Shown in pieces: positions 8,683 to 17,556 of a stretch of 64,000 nucleotides of DNA. The position numbers and the translations under genes were made by a program. The stretch covers positions 82,857 to 146,856 of the forward strand of contig NZ_JACDDV010000001.1 of the NCBI RefSeq assembly GCF_013816785.1. The letters are read 5' to 3'. A model generated the notes under the pieces. It saw only the letters and a list, made by a program, of their open reading frames with translations, did not search any database and was not told the origin of the DNA. This stretch comes from Sphingomonas sp. Its GTDB lineage: Bacteria; Pseudomonadota; Alphaproteobacteria; Sphingomonadales; Sphingomonadaceae. Numbering within the stretch: the first letter of the stretch is position 1; each line of letters starts with the position of its first letter.

Positions 8683-9128
8683 GCGAAGCGGAACCCATGA
8701 GCGGCGGTTGCGCCTGCGGTGCGGTGCGCTTCGAAGCGAAGGTCGACAGCGACGAGGCCTATCTCTGCCATTGCCGGATGTGCCAGCGCGCGACCGGCAG
8801 CGTGTCGATCGCGTTCAAGAATATACCGCAGGCGAAGGTGCGCTGGCTGTCGGGGCCGGATTGGTACGACAGTTCGCCGATCGCCCGGCGACCCTATTGC
8901 TCGGCGTGCGGAACATCGTTCGGGTTCCAGTTCCTCGAGGGGACGAACCTCGATCTTACCGTCGCCAGCTTCGACGATCCGTCGCACTTCAGGCCGACCA
9001 GCCACTTCGGCGCCGAGAGCCTCCATGAAGCCTGGATAGACACCAGTGGCCTGCGCCGCACACGGACCGACGAGCAGCCGAAGCTGGTCGACAAATGGAT
9101 TGCGGCCACGGGGTCGCTGCCCGGCTGA
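8679..9128 (+). CDS. GFA/CENP-V-family zinc-binding protein (2)
   Basis: 149 residues with GGCACGAVRF, then CHCRMCQRATG (residues 30-40) and a YCSACGTSFGF C-terminal zinc motif, a complete GFA pattern. The start at 8679 overlaps the lipoprotein stop (ATGA); ATG 8697, immediately before the GGCACG motif, is an alternative. It is the second GFA gene within 1.5 kb but clearly diverged from the first, so this is not a recent tandem copy. No reaction is assigned. Confidence 0.87.
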   Translation: MSEAEPMSGGCACGAVRFEAKVDSDEAYLCHCRMCQRATGSVSIAFKNIPQAKVRWLSGPDWYDSSPIARRPYCSACGTSFGFQFLEGTNLDLTVASFDDPSHFRPTSHFGAESLHEAWIDTSGLRRTRTDEQPKLVDKWIAATGSLPG

Positions 9129-9239
9129 TCGGGACCAGCATTGCAATGTAGGACTTGCTTTGCCAACAGGTCGCCCATGCCGCATTCCGCGATCATGTAT
9201 TTTCAGTTTGCGGGGCATTTTCCGTCTGAATTCGGCCAT

Positions 9240-9266
9240 CGTCAGTGCGAACATTGGGACCATTCG
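9240..9266 (+). repeat. 27-bp dispersed motif, copy A
   Basis: The stretch beginning CGTCAGTGCGAACATTGGGA recurs with 26 of 27 identities on the opposite strand at 56704-56730. It contains a near-repeat GAACATT-GG-GAcCATT and lies at the 5' end of the alpha/beta hydrolase gene. Confidence 0.7.
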
Positions 9267-10030
9267 ACGTCGTGACGGAGCTGCCGATCCACCGCTGGAA
9301 CGCGTCCGACGGCGTGGAGCTTGTCTGGCGCGAGCTGGGCGAGGGCCGACCGGTGGTGCTGGTCCACGGCCTCTTCTCCGACGCGGTTACCAACTGGATC
9401 AAGTTCGGCGGCGCCGCCGCGGTCGCGGCGCGCGGCTTTCGCGTCATCATGCCGGACCTTCGCGCGCACGGCCTCAGCGGTAAGCCCCATGACCCGGCCG
9501 CCTACCCCGACGGCATCCTCGGCCGCGACCTCAAGGAGCTGGCTGCCCATCTCGGGCTCGACGATTATGATCTCGGCGGCTTCTCGCTTGGCGCTCGGAC
9601 CACGGTGCAGGGAGTGGGCGAGGGGCTTCGTCCGCGCCGCGCCGTGCTGGCCGGGATGGGGCTCGAAGGCCTCAGCGGCTGGCTCCGCCGCAAGGACTTC
9701 TTTCTCGATGCGATCGCCAATTTCGACACGACAAGCCGCGGCGACAAACACTGGCTGGCAATCCAGTTCATGAGGACCATGAAAGTTGACCGCGCCGCAG
9801 CAGCGCTCTTGCTACCGACGTTCACCGACGCGCGGCCCGAATGGCTCGCCGCCTTCACCATGCCGACGCTGGTGCTGTGCGGGATCGAGGATCGCGACAA
9901 TGGCTCAGCGCCGAAGTTGGCCGACGCGCTTCCCGACGCCACCTACGTTTCCGTGCCCGGCACGCACATGAGCAGCGTCACCAAGCCGGAATTCGCCGAA
10001 CGGCTTGCCGAATGGCTCGCCGCGCCTTGA
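9245..10030 (+). CDS. Alpha/beta-fold hydrolase
   Basis: 261 residues from GTG 9245. GTG 9272 is an equally plausible start and would keep the coding region clear of the 27-bp repeat. It shows the alpha/beta hydrolase layout: an HGLFSD oxyanion-hole segment, nucleophile elbow GFSLGA (GxSxG), an acidic residue in CGIEDRDNG, and the catalytic histidine in PGTHMSS. The serine hydrolase substrate cannot be read from the sequence; esters are typical for this family. No operon partner is evident. Confidence 0.85.
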   Translation: MRTLGPFDVVTELPIHRWNASDGVELVWRELGEGRPVVLVHGLFSDAVTNWIKFGGAAAVAARGFRVIMPDLRAHGLSGKPHDPAAYPDGILGRDLKELAAHLGLDDYDLGGFSLGARTTVQGVGEGLRPRRAVLAGMGLEGLSGWLRRKDFFLDAIANFDTTSRGDKHWLAIQFMRTMKVDRAAAALLLPTFTDARPEWLAAFTMPTLVLCGIEDRDNGSAPKLADALPDATYVSVPGTHMSSVTKPEFAERLAEWLAAP

Positions 10031-10105
10031 CCTTAGCCGCGCGACGTTTCACTGATTTCGTCACGCGAAAACAATGAATTGACCCAGGACGAGGAGTTTG
10101 ACGCC

Positions 10106-11977
10106 TTGAAATACCTTGCCGCTTCCGTGTCGCTAGCCGCGCTTGCGCTGGCGGGCTGTGCCGCTACCCCGCCGGCCCAGATGGCCGCCGAAATTCCGGC
10201 CGAAGCTCCCGCAGCAGCCGCGGCCGCAGCGGCCTACCCGCTGACTCCCGACGGCGCTCGCGCCTTCATCGCCGAGGTCGAGAAGGATCTGTATGACTTT
10301 GGCACCATTTCGGGCCGCGCCCAGTGGGTCAACGCGACCTACCTGACAGACGATACCGACGCGCTCGCCGCCTATTTCGGCACGATCGGCACCGAAAAGG
10401 GTGTCAAATATGCGTCCGATGCGGCCCGTTATGCCCGGGTCGAGGGTCTCGACTTTGACACGGCTCGCAAATTGAACATCCTGCGCGGTGCTTTGGTGCT
10501 GGCGGCGCCGAGCACGCCGGGCGCGGCGGCCGAACTCAACACCATCGCCACCCGACTCCAGTCGAACTACGGCAAGGGCCGTGCGTCGCTGCACGGCAAG
10601 GTGCTGACCGGCGACGACGTCGAGGCAATGATGGGCACCAACCGCAACCCAGCCGAGCTGGCCGAAATGTGGAAGACCTGGCATGAGAATGTTGGCCGCC
10701 CGATGCGCCCCGATTATACCCGCATGGTCGAGATCGCCAACGCCGGCGCCAAGGATCTCGGCTATGGCGATAGCGGCTCGATGTGGCGCAGCCAGTATGA
10801 CATGACGCCCCAGCAATTTTCGGCGATGTACGACCGACTGTGGTCTGAAGTGAAGCCGCTCTACGACGACCTCCACTGCTACACCCGGACCAAGCTCAAC
10901 CAGAAATACGGCAATGCCGTTCAGCCAGCGTCAGGTCCGATCCGCGCCGATCTACTCGGTAATATGTGGGCGCAGGAATGGGGCAACATCTACGACATCG
11001 TCGCGCCCAAGGGCGCCGGCGATGTCGGCTACGACACCACTGATCTGCTGGTGAAGGCGAAATATACGCCCGAGAAGATGGTCCGCACCGGCGAGGGTTT
11101 TTACAAGTCGCTTGGTCTCGCGCCTTTACCGGCAAGCTTCTGGGAACGGAGCCAGATCACTCGCCCACGCGACCGAGAGGTGATCTGTCACGCTTCGGCC
11201 TGGGACGTCGACCAGAAGGATGATCTGCGCATCAAGATGTGCACCAAGGTCAATGGCGACGACTTCGTCACCATTCACCACGAGCTCGGCCACAACTATT
11301 ACCAGCGCGCCTACAACCAGCAGCCCTACCTCTACCTGAACGGCGCCAACGACGGCTTTCACGAGGCGATCGGCGACTTCATCGCGCTGTCGATCACGCC
11401 CGAATATCTGACGCAGATCGGCCTGCTCGACAAATCGAAGGTGCCTTCGGCTGATAAGGACACTGGTTTGCTGTTACGTCAGGCGATGGACAAGGTCGCC
11501 TTCCTGCCGTTCGGCCTGCTGGTCGACAAATGGCGCTGGGGCGTTTTCGACGGATCGATCACCCCGGCCAACTACAACCAGGCCTGGGTTGACCTCAAAC
11601 GTCAGTATCAGGGAATTACGCCGCCGGTGGCGCGCAGCGAAAGCGATTTCGATCCGGGGGCCAAGTTCCACATCCCGGGAAACACACCCTATGCTCGCTA
11701 CTTCCTCGCGCGCCTGCTGCAGTTTCAGTTCTACAAGGCGGCGTGCGACATCTCCGGATGGAAGGGCCCGCTTCACCGCTGCAGCTTCTACGGCAACAAG
11801 CAGGTCGGCGCACGCTTGAACGCGATGTTGGCGATGGGTGCGTCCAAGCCGTGGCCCGACGCGCTCGAGGCGTTTACTGGCAACCGAGACATTTCGGGTA
11901 AGCCAATGATCGAATATTTCGCGCCGCTCCACGCTTGGCTCAAGCAGCAGAACGCAGGCAAGCAGTGCGGATGGTGA
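10106..11977 (+). CDS. M2-family (ACE-like) peptidyl-dipeptidase lipoprotein
   Basis: 623 residues from TTG 10106. This start is preferred because GAGGAG lies nine bases upstream and a lipoprotein signal peptide follows directly (KYLAASVSLAALALAGC). A TTG at 10079 is in frame but lacks such a site. The zinc motif HELGH is at residues 392-396, with the third ligand in the downstream GFHEAIGD segment, as in angiotensin-converting-enzyme-type M2 peptidases. These zinc enzymes release C-terminal dipeptides. Length and motifs match full-length bacterial members. It is probably lipid-anchored in the envelope, and the natural substrate is unknown. Confidence 0.92.
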   Translation: MKYLAASVSLAALALAGCAATPPAQMAAEIPAEAPAAAAAAAAYPLTPDGARAFIAEVEKDLYDFGTISGRAQWVNATYLTDDTDALAAYFGTIGTEKGVKYASDAARYARVEGLDFDTARKLNILRGALVLAAPSTPGAAAELNTIATRLQSNYGKGRASLHGKVLTGDDVEAMMGTNRNPAELAEMWKTWHENVGRPMRPDYTRMVEIANAGAKDLGYGDSGSMWRSQYDMTPQQFSAMYDRLWSEVKPLYDDLHCYTRTKLNQKYGNAVQPASGPIRADLLGNMWAQEWGNIYDIVAPKGAGDVGYDTTDLLVKAKYTPEKMVRTGEGFYKSLGLAPLPASFWERSQITRPRDREVICHASAWDVDQKDDLRIKMCTKVNGDDFVTIHHELGHNYYQRAYNQQPYLYLNGANDGFHEAIGDFIALSITPEYLTQIGLLDKSKVPSADKDTGLLLRQAMDKVAFLPFGLLVDKWRWGVFDGSITPANYNQAWVDLKRQYQGITPPVARSESDFDPGAKFHIPGNTPYARYFLARLLQFQFYKAACDISGWKGPLHRCSFYGNKQVGARLNAMLAMGASKPWPDALEAFTGNRDISGKPMIEYFAPLHAWLKQQNAGKQCGW

Positions 11978-12008
11978 AAAAGCCCCTCTCCCGCGCGGGA
12001 GAGGGGCT
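11976..12008 (-). terminator. Intrinsic terminator downstream of the 12017-12448 gene
   Basis: A perfect 14-bp inverted repeat (agcccctctcccgc / gcgggagaggggct) sits between convergent genes. On the minus strand it runs into TTTTT, so it terminates the minus-strand gene. It may also stop the M2 peptidase transcript, although the plus side has no T tract. Confidence 0.75.
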
Positions 12009-12016
12009 CGTACAAT

Positions 12017-12448
12017 CTAATAAGAGACCGCGCCGGCCTTGAGCTGATCTTCGATCAGGGGATCGGCGGGTTTGGTCGTCTTGACGCCGGTTTCCTTGAG
12101 GGTCAGAGCCTCCTCGGCGATCTCGGTCTGCGACTTTTCATCAATGCCGTCGATCTTACGCGAGGCGCGCTCGGCGGTAGATTTCACTTTCGACTTCGCG
12201 TCGGCCAGTCCATCCTTGACCCGCTCGGCCAGGTTGGCGGCGGCGTCCTTGAACGAGCCTTTGTTGCGCGAGAAAAAATAGGCGCCGGCGGCCGCCGCGG
12301 CGACGGCGGTGACCGCGCCGGTCGCGATTGCCGCGCTGGCGTAGGGGCGATCCCTGACCGTCCGTCCGCTACGCGCGAGCAGCGTCTGGTCTTTCGGCGC
12401 CGAACGGCTGCGACGGTTGGTTGTCGAAGGTTTCTTGGTAGTGGCCAT
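12017..12448 (-). CDS. Small membrane-anchored basic/amphipathic protein (YtxH-like layout)
   Basis: 143 residues. A basic Ser/Thr/Lys-rich N-terminus (MATTKKPSTTNRRSRS) leads to one transmembrane segment around AAIATGAVTAVAAAAAGAYFF. An amphipathic, Lys/Asp/Glu/Ala-rich region follows (NLAERVKDGLADAKSKVKST), likely helical. GAGGAG seven to eleven bases upstream fixes the ATG. The layout is like YtxH/DUF883-type small stress proteins, but no catalytic motif is visible. It has its own terminator. Function unknown. Confidence 0.75.
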   Translation of the reverse strand: MATTKKPSTTNRRSRSAPKDQTLLARSGRTVRDRPYASAAIATGAVTAVAAAAAGAYFFSRNKGSFKDAAANLAERVKDGLADAKSKVKSTAERASRKIDGIDEKSQTEIAEEALTLKETGVKTTKPADPLIEDQLKAGAVSY

Positions 12449-12527
12449 GGCGATACTCCTCACAGGATGGTGCGAGATATCAAACGCCCGGCGAGCCAAA
12501 TCGACCCGCCGGACGGCGTGCTTTTTG

Positions 12528-13007
12528 TTACAGCTGGCCGAGTAGGGCTTCGGCGCTCGATGCCTGATATTCGCCGGGCGCCTCGACATTCAGCTGCTCG
12601 ACGACTCCGTCGTTGACGATCATCGAATAGCGCTGGCTGCGCTGACCCATGCCGAACTTGCTGCCGTCCATTTCCAGCCCGACCGCCTTGGCGAAATCGC
12701 CGTTGCCGTCAGCCAGCATGGTGATGTCCTCGCTGCCCTGTTCCTTGTTCCATGCGCCCATCACGAAGGCATCGTTGACGCTGGTGCCGACAACCTCGTC
12801 GATGCCCTTGCCCTTTAGTTCCTTGGCCTTTTCGACATAGCTCGGCAGGTGCCGTGCCGAGCAAGTGGGAGTGTAAGCGCCCGGGACCGCGAAAAGCGCA
12901 ACGCGCTTGCCCGCGAAATAATCGCCGCTTTTGACCGGCACCGGCCCCTCCGGTGTGGCTAGCGACATATGAACGTCCGGGATGCGGTCGCCGACCTGGA
13001 TAGGCAT
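12528..13007 (-). CDS. Peroxiredoxin of the Prx5 (AhpC/TSA-like) type
   Basis: 159 residues. The peroxidatic cysteine lies in PGAYTPTCS (Cys49), the Prx5-type P-x(3)-T-x(2)-C motif, with the conserved SVNDAFVM and Arg in the RSQRYSM segment. It reduces hydrogen peroxide and organic peroxides using glutathione, glutaredoxin or thioredoxin as donor; the donor is not deducible. CAGGAG precedes the ATG at 13007. It is divergent from yqgE, and a sigma-70-like promoter sits just upstream. Confidence 0.93.
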   Translation of the reverse strand: MPIQVGDRIPDVHMSLATPEGPVPVKSGDYFAGKRVALFAVPGAYTPTCSARHLPSYVEKAKELKGKGIDEVVGTSVNDAFVMGAWNKEQGSEDITMLADGNGDFAKAVGLEMDGSKFGMGQRSQRYSMIVNDGVVEQLNVEAPGEYQASSAEALLGQL

Positions 13008-13037
13008 GAGGAATCTCCTGTTTGATGGACAGGCCGG

Positions 13038-13066
13038 GACATAGGTGCAGCGCAGCGCAGTCTCAA
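13038..13066 (-). promoter_or_regulatory. Candidate sigma-70 promoter for the peroxiredoxin gene
   Basis: On the minus strand TTGAGA (13061-13066) and TATGTC (13038-13043) are separated by 17 bp and lie 31 bp upstream of the start codon. Spacing is ideal; the -10 match is moderate. Confidence 0.4.
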
Positions 13067-13105
13067 GGCTTGTGCCATTTCTCGTCGCCAAGCATTCATC
13101 GAGCG

Positions 13106-13666
13106 ATGGAACAGCCTCGCTTTCAGTCGGGCAAGTTGCTGCTTGCTATGCCGGGCATCGGCGATCCGCGCTTTGAGCGCGCGGTGATCGCGGTCTGCGT
13201 CCATGACGAACATGGTGCGGTTGGCATCGGCATCGGCCACCTGCGCGCAGGCGTCGGGTTGCGCGGCCTGCTTCACGAGCTCGATATCGATCCGGGCGAC
13301 GCGCCCGACGTACCCGTGCTGCATGGCGGGCCAGTCGAGCCGGGCAGGGGCTTTGTCCTTCACAGCGACGATTGGGGCGGGCAGGATACGATCGCGGTAA
13401 CCGGGCTTGGCGCGTTGACCGGCACGCTCGACGTGCTGAACGCCATTGCCGAAGGCCGCGGACCGAGCCGCTATCTTGTCGCATTGGGTTATGCCGGATG
13501 GGGCGAGGGCCAACTCGACGACGAAATGACCAGACCTGGCTGGCTCACGGCATCGGGCTCTCCAACGATCCTGTTTGAAACACCGGTCGTGCAGCGCTGG
13601 GAAGCATCGTTCCGCGCCGAAGGTATCGACCCGCGCCTGCTTGACAGCGCTGCCGGCGCCGCTTGA
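13106..13666 (+). CDS. YqgE/AlgH-family protein (UPF0301)
   Basis: 186 residues starting MEQPRFQSGKLLLAMPGIGD, the family's typical opening, with later VLHGGPVEPGRGFVLHS and LGYAGWGEGQLDDE, all hallmark UPF0301 segments. The biochemical role of the family is unresolved; in pseudomonads a relative (AlgH) affects alginate and other traits. The ATG at 13106 is used because the conserved fold begins there, although the frame is open further upstream. It is divergently oriented from the peroxiredoxin gene. Confidence 0.93.
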   Translation: MEQPRFQSGKLLLAMPGIGDPRFERAVIAVCVHDEHGAVGIGIGHLRAGVGLRGLLHELDIDPGDAPDVPVLHGGPVEPGRGFVLHSDDWGGQDTIAVTGLGALTGTLDVLNAIAEGRGPSRYLVALGYAGWGEGQLDDEMTRPGWLTASGSPTILFETPVVQRWEASFRAEGIDPRLLDSAAGAA

Positions 13667-13679
13667 TCTAACGGGCGGT

Positions 13680-14471
13680 TTATTCGTAACCGAGCATGCC
13701 GCGCAGCCCGGGCGCGGCAAAATCTAGCAATCGCCTTTGCATCTCGGGCAGCTCCGCCGGTAGGTCCAGCTTGACCCCCGTGAGATTTTCCCTCGCGGTG
13801 CCGCTTTGATTGCGATCGGAGCCGATCCGAACCCGCGCCTGCCAGTCTTGAGGTCGTTCGATCCCGCAGGCTTCGAATAATTTGGTGAAGAATAACTCGG
13901 CCGCCTTGCCGTCCAAATCACCCAACGCGGCGACAAGGTCTTCATAGCGGATCAGCCGCACTCCCGTTCCAAGCCAGGCAAGGGCGTTATAGGTGAACGT
14001 CGCGGCGAGCGGCGGCTCCTTCCCGTGGATGCCCAGGATCATCATGTTCAGAAGTGCTTCGGCGCCGACCGACCCATCCTGGGGAAATTCCAGCGGGCCT
14101 TTGAATTCATCGCTCATGAAGAAGCGCGCGCGGGCGATCACCCAGTCGTAAGGGTCGCGGACCAGCAGGACCTGGCGGACTCCCGCTAGCGCCCTGACGG
14201 TAGTGTCGGTGAAGAGCAGGTGCCCCCAACTCAGCAGTTTTCGGTTCTGGTCGAAGGCGGCAAGGTGATGCTGCAAAATTTGATGTTGGATAAATTCCGC
14301 TTTGTATTGGCTTTCGACCGGCACAAACATTCGGAGGATGTTGCGCAACAAATGGCTGCCGCTCTTCGGGACACTGTTCAGGAACAAGGGCTGGTCAAGA
14401 GGGCGCTGATCGAATTTGCGATTTTCGTCGTCAAGCGTATCCGGCTTCACCGTGACCCGTGTAAACGACAT
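13680..14471 (-). CDS. Sulfotransferase-family protein
   Basis: 263 residues. The 5'-phosphosulfate loop PKSGSHLL lies at residues 35-42, and a VRDPYDW segment matches the 3'-phosphate-binding motif, so PAPS-dependent sulfuryl transfer is likely. The acceptor cannot be inferred. The start at 14471 has AGGAG seven to eleven bases upstream. It lies downstream of the ECF41 sigma factor on the same strand, separated by 168 bp without an obvious terminator, so co-transcription is possible but not shown. Confidence 0.8.
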   Translation of the reverse strand: MSFTRVTVKPDTLDDENRKFDQRPLDQPLFLNSVPKSGSHLLRNILRMFVPVESQYKAEFIQHQILQHHLAAFDQNRKLLSWGHLLFTDTTVRALAGVRQVLLVRDPYDWVIARARFFMSDEFKGPLEFPQDGSVGAEALLNMMILGIHGKEPPLAATFTYNALAWLGTGVRLIRYEDLVAALGDLDGKAAELFFTKLFEACGIERPQDWQARVRIGSDRNQSGTARENLTGVKLDLPAELPEMQRRLLDFAAPGLRGMLGYE

Positions 14472-14639
14472 CGAAATACTCCTGGAGGCGTGCACTGTCG
14501 CCGCGGGAAGGGTGGGTTTGCACGGATGTTACGAGCAGCGGCGGCGGGGCTCAAGAGAGGCGGGGCACCCCAATTGCTTCGAACACGCTTCCCCGCCGAA
14601 GGCGCCCGCTGTTCGACAGCGCCACCGGTGCGGCTTTAA

Positions 14640-15503
14640 TCAGTGCACTGTGTATTCAAGGTGCCGCAACTTGTCCGGATTGCGCATCACATAAATTGCC
14701 TCAATTCGATCGTCGACAAGCAGTAGGGCCGTCGTCTGGAGCATTCCGTCCGCTTCGCGGGTAACGAAACCCGGGAGGCCGTTGATGAAGGCAAAACGGA
14801 CGCTGGTCGACGGATGAAGTCGAAACAGCTTTGCCAGACCGGCGTGCAGCTTTGTCACCGCCGTGATTCCCCGGATCACTTGCGTCGCCGCTGATCGCTT
14901 TCCGCCGCCATCGGCATAAAGGCCGACATCGTGGGCCAGCATCGCTTCCAGACGCTGGATGTCGCCCTTTCGAGAGGCAGCGAAGAAAGCCGATGCGATT
15001 TCCAGTCCGCGTTTCCGATCGACATGATAACGTGGCCGGTCGGCGCGAACATTTTGGCGGGCACGGCTGGCGAGCTGGCGGCACGCAGCCGCATCCCGGC
15101 CAAGGGAAGCTGCAACATCGTCGAAGCTTTCCCCGAAAACATCATGAAGCAGGAATGCCGCGCGCTCTAGCGGAGAGAGCCGCTCCAGCGCGAGCATCAG
15201 CGGCAAGGTGACATCCTCGACCTCTTCGTCTTCAACCGTCGGCTCGGGCAGCCATGGACCGACGTAAGTCTCTCGCCGCGAGCGCGCCGACTTCAGCTGG
15301 TCGAGGCAAAGCCTAATGACCACTCGGCGAAGGAACGCCTGGGGCGCCTCGACTTCGCTTCGATCCGTACTCGACCAACGCAGCCAGGCATCTTGCACCA
15401 CATCCTCCGCATCGGCGATCGAGCCGAGCATCCGATAGGCAACCTGGATCAAATCCGGTCTCATTGTTTCGAACTGAGGCGGCGGTTGCGCTTCTCCTAC
15501 CAT
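14640..15503 (-). CDS. ECF41-group sigma factor with SnoaL-like C-terminal domain
   Basis: 287 residues. Region 2 spans roughly residues 15-75 (VAYRMLGSIADAEDVVQDAWLRW) and region 4 roughly 100-155 (ALERLSPLERAAFLLHDVFG). A C-terminal NTF2/SnoaL-like domain carries the two motifs described for group ECF41: DGGGK (198-202) and NPDKL (275-279). In that group the C-terminal extension, rather than a separate anti-sigma factor, is reported to tune activity. It overlaps the upstream carboxymuconolactone-decarboxylase-like gene by 7 bp, the standard ECF41 neighbour, and both are probably driven by the ECF41-type promoter at 15980-16006. Confidence 0.93.
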   Translation of the reverse strand: MVGEAQPPPQFETMRPDLIQVAYRMLGSIADAEDVVQDAWLRWSSTDRSEVEAPQAFLRRVVIRLCLDQLKSARSRRETYVGPWLPEPTVEDEEVEDVTLPLMLALERLSPLERAAFLLHDVFGESFDDVAASLGRDAAACRQLASRARQNVRADRPRYHVDRKRGLEIASAFFAASRKGDIQRLEAMLAHDVGLYADGGGKRSAATQVIRGITAVTKLHAGLAKLFRLHPSTSVRFAFINGLPGFVTREADGMLQTTALLLVDDRIEAIYVMRNPDKLRHLEYTVH

Positions 15504-15946
15504 CCGACGCTCGCGTCAAAAATTTCGAAGCCCACGGCAAGGCGGTTCCATCCGTTGATGACGACGATCATCATGGTCAGCTTGACTTGCTCCTCCTTGC
15601 TGAACTGGTCATCGAGCGCTGCGTATATAGCGTTAGGGGCTCGGCGATCGGCAACCAGCGTCAGATGGTCGGTCCATGCGAGCGCCGCGCGCTCCCGCTC
15701 GCTGAAGACCGGCGCTTCATGCCATGCCGTCAGCAGGTGAAGCCGTTGTTCCGTTTCCCCCTTCTTCCTCGCGTCGGCGGTGTGCATGTTGAGGCAGTTG
15801 GCGCACCCATTGATCTGCGACGCCCGAATTTTGACTAACTCGAGCAACCCTTTTTCGAGGCCGCTGTCACCGACTTGGGTCGAGAATTCCACGAACCGCT
15901 TCATCATCTCGGGGTTAGAGGCAAATAGGTTGTTGCGGGGCTCCAT
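15497..15946 (-). CDS. Carboxymuconolactone decarboxylase/AhpD-like protein, partner of ECF41 sigma factor
   Basis: 149 residues with the AhpD-type CxxCxxxH motif in GCANCLNMH (Cys48, Cys51, His55). Proteins of this type, found next to ECF41 sigma factors, are thought to act as redox-active enzymes or sensors, and no substrate is established. AAGGA seven bases upstream supports ATG 15946. The sigma factor gene starts 7 bp before its stop, so the two form an operon. Confidence 0.9.
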   Translation of the reverse strand: MEPRNNLFASNPEMMKRFVEFSTQVGDSGLEKGLLELVKIRASQINGCANCLNMHTADARKKGETEQRLHLLTAWHEAPVFSERERAALAWTDHLTLVADRRAPNAIYAALDDQFSKEEQVKLTMMIVVINGWNRLAVGFEIFDASVGW

Positions 15947-15979
15947 CAGGTCGTCCTTTCAAAAGGGTTTCGAAAACTT

Positions 15980-16006
15980 GACGAAACAGGCCGGGCAATT
16001 GTGACA
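15980..16006 (-). promoter_or_regulatory. ECF41-type promoter upstream of the CMD-like/sigma factor operon
   Basis: On the minus strand TGTCACA (16000-16006) is followed after exactly 16 bp by CGTC (15980-15983), which is the published ECF41 consensus arrangement. It ends 33 bp before the CMD-like start codon. This points to positive autoregulation of the operon. Confidence 0.85.
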
Positions 16007-16143
16007 TGCGGGCCCCAATTTACGCCTCCGACCTCCGCGCAGGACGCCGGCCGATTGCTTTTGGAGACTGTCAGGGCTAGGGGCGGCGCGACTGATCGGG
16101 CGGCCGTGCGCTGCCCTTCATTTTCATTCTGGAGAGCTTTGCC

Positions 16144-17556
16144 GTGGCCACTACTGCCGACACCATGACCCGCGATTATCTCGTCAAGGATATCAGCCTC
16201 GCTGCCTTCGGCCGCAAGGAAATCGACATTGCCGAGACCGAGATGCCTGGCTTGATGGCGCTGCGCAGCGAATTCGGCGCGTCGCAGCCATTGAAGGGCG
16301 CGCGGATTACCGGCTCGTTACACATGACTATCCAGACCGCGGTGCTGATCGAGACGCTGACCGCGCTTGGCGCCAACGTCCGCTGGGCGTCGTGCAACAT
16401 CTTCTCGACCCAGGACCATGCCGCCGCCGCCATCGCCAAGTCGGGCGTTCCGGTGTTCGCGGTCAAGGGAGAGACGCTCGAAGAATATTGGGACTATGCG
16501 GCGCGCATCTTCGACTGGGGGCAGGACGAAACCTGCAACCTAATCCTCGACGACGGCGGGGACGCGACCATGTTCGCGCTTTGGGGCGCCCGGGTCGAGG
16601 CCGGCGAAACCCTATTCACCCCGACCAATGAGGAAGAGGAAATCTTCGCCGCGACGCTGACGCGTTTCCTCAAGGAGCGTCCGGGCTATCTGACCAGGAC
16701 GGTCGCCGCCATCAAAGGCGTTTCGGAAGAGACCACCACCGGCGTCCACCGCCTCTATGAACTCGCCAAGCAGGGCAAGCTCCCGTTCCCGGCGATCAAC
16801 GTCAACGACAGCGTCACCAAGTCGAAATTCGACAACCTTTACGGCTGCAAGGAAAGCCTGGTCGATGCCATCCGCCGCGGCACTGACGTGATGCTGGCCG
16901 GCAAGGTCGCCTGCGTCGCCGGCTTCGGCGATGTTGGCAAAGGTAGTTCGGCCAGCTTACGCAATGGCGGAGCGCGTGTGCTGGTAACCGAAGTCGACCC
17001 GATTTGCGCGCTGCAAGCGGCGATGGAGGGCTATGAGGTGGTGACGATGGAAGAGGCGGTCAAGCGCGCCGACATTTTCGTCACCGCGACCGGCAACGCC
17101 GACGTCATCACGCTCGATCACATGCGCGAGATGAAGGACATGGCGATCGTCTGCAACATCGGACACTTCGACAGCGAGATCCAAATCGGCGCGCTCAGCA
17201 ACATGAAGTGGGACGAGATCAAGCCGCAGGTCGACGAGGTTACTTTCCCCGACGGCAAGCGCCTGATCATCTTGTCGAAGGGCCGTCTGGTCAACCTCGG
17301 CAATGCCACCGGCCACCCCAGCTTCGTGATGTCGGCCAGCTTCACCAACCAGACGCTCGCCCAGATCGAGCTATGGACCGGCGGCGACAAGTATAAGAAC
17401 GACGTCTATGTCCTGCCCAAGCACCTCGACGAGAAGGTCGCCGCACTCCACCTCGACAAATTGGGCGTTAAGCTGACCACGCTGACCGACAAGCAGGCCG
17501 GCTATATCGGCGTTCCGAAGCAAGGCCCGTTCAAGCCCGATCATTATCGCTATTAA
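16144..17556 (+). CDS. ahcY: Adenosylhomocysteinase (S-adenosylhomocysteine hydrolase)
   Basis: AhcY cleaves S-adenosylhomocysteine to adenosine and homocysteine and so relieves inhibition of methyltransferases. The 470-residue protein contains the substrate-domain segment [16 protein letters not shown] (His60), an NAD-binding GFGDVGKGS loop, and the C-terminal KPDHYRY ending that reaches into the partner active site. The start is GTG 16144 with GGAGAG upstream; ATG 16165 is an alternative. It overlaps the opposite-strand oxygenase gene by 4 bp at the 3' end. No SAH-riboswitch pattern was recognised upstream. Confidence 0.97.
   Translation: MATTADTMTRDYLVKDISLAAFGRKEIDIAETEMPGLMALRSEFGASQPLKGARITGSLHMTIQTAVLIETLTALGANVRWASCNIFSTQDHAAAAIAKSGVPVFAVKGETLEEYWDYAARIFDWGQDETCNLILDDGGDATMFALWGARVEAGETLFTPTNEEEEIFAATLTRFLKERPGYLTRTVAAIKGVSEETTTGVHRLYELAKQGKLPFPAINVNDSVTKSKFDNLYGCKESLVDAIRRGTDVMLAGKVACVAGFGDVGKGSSASLRNGGARVLVTEVDPICALQAAMEGYEVVTMEEAVKRADIFVTATGNADVITLDHMREMKDMAIVCNIGHFDSEIQIGALSNMKWDEIKPQVDEVTFPDGKRLIILSKGRLVNLGNATGHPSFVMSASFTNQTLAQIELWTGGDKYKNDVYVLPKHLDEKVAALHLDKLGVKLTTLTDKQAGYIGVPKQGPFKPDHYRY

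Noticed and set aside
16007..16143. Possible SAH riboswitch upstream of ahcY
   Set aside because: The 137-bp leader lacks the conserved SAH-riboswitch core segments that I would expect; only ordinary G/C-rich sequence and a ribosome binding site were seen.
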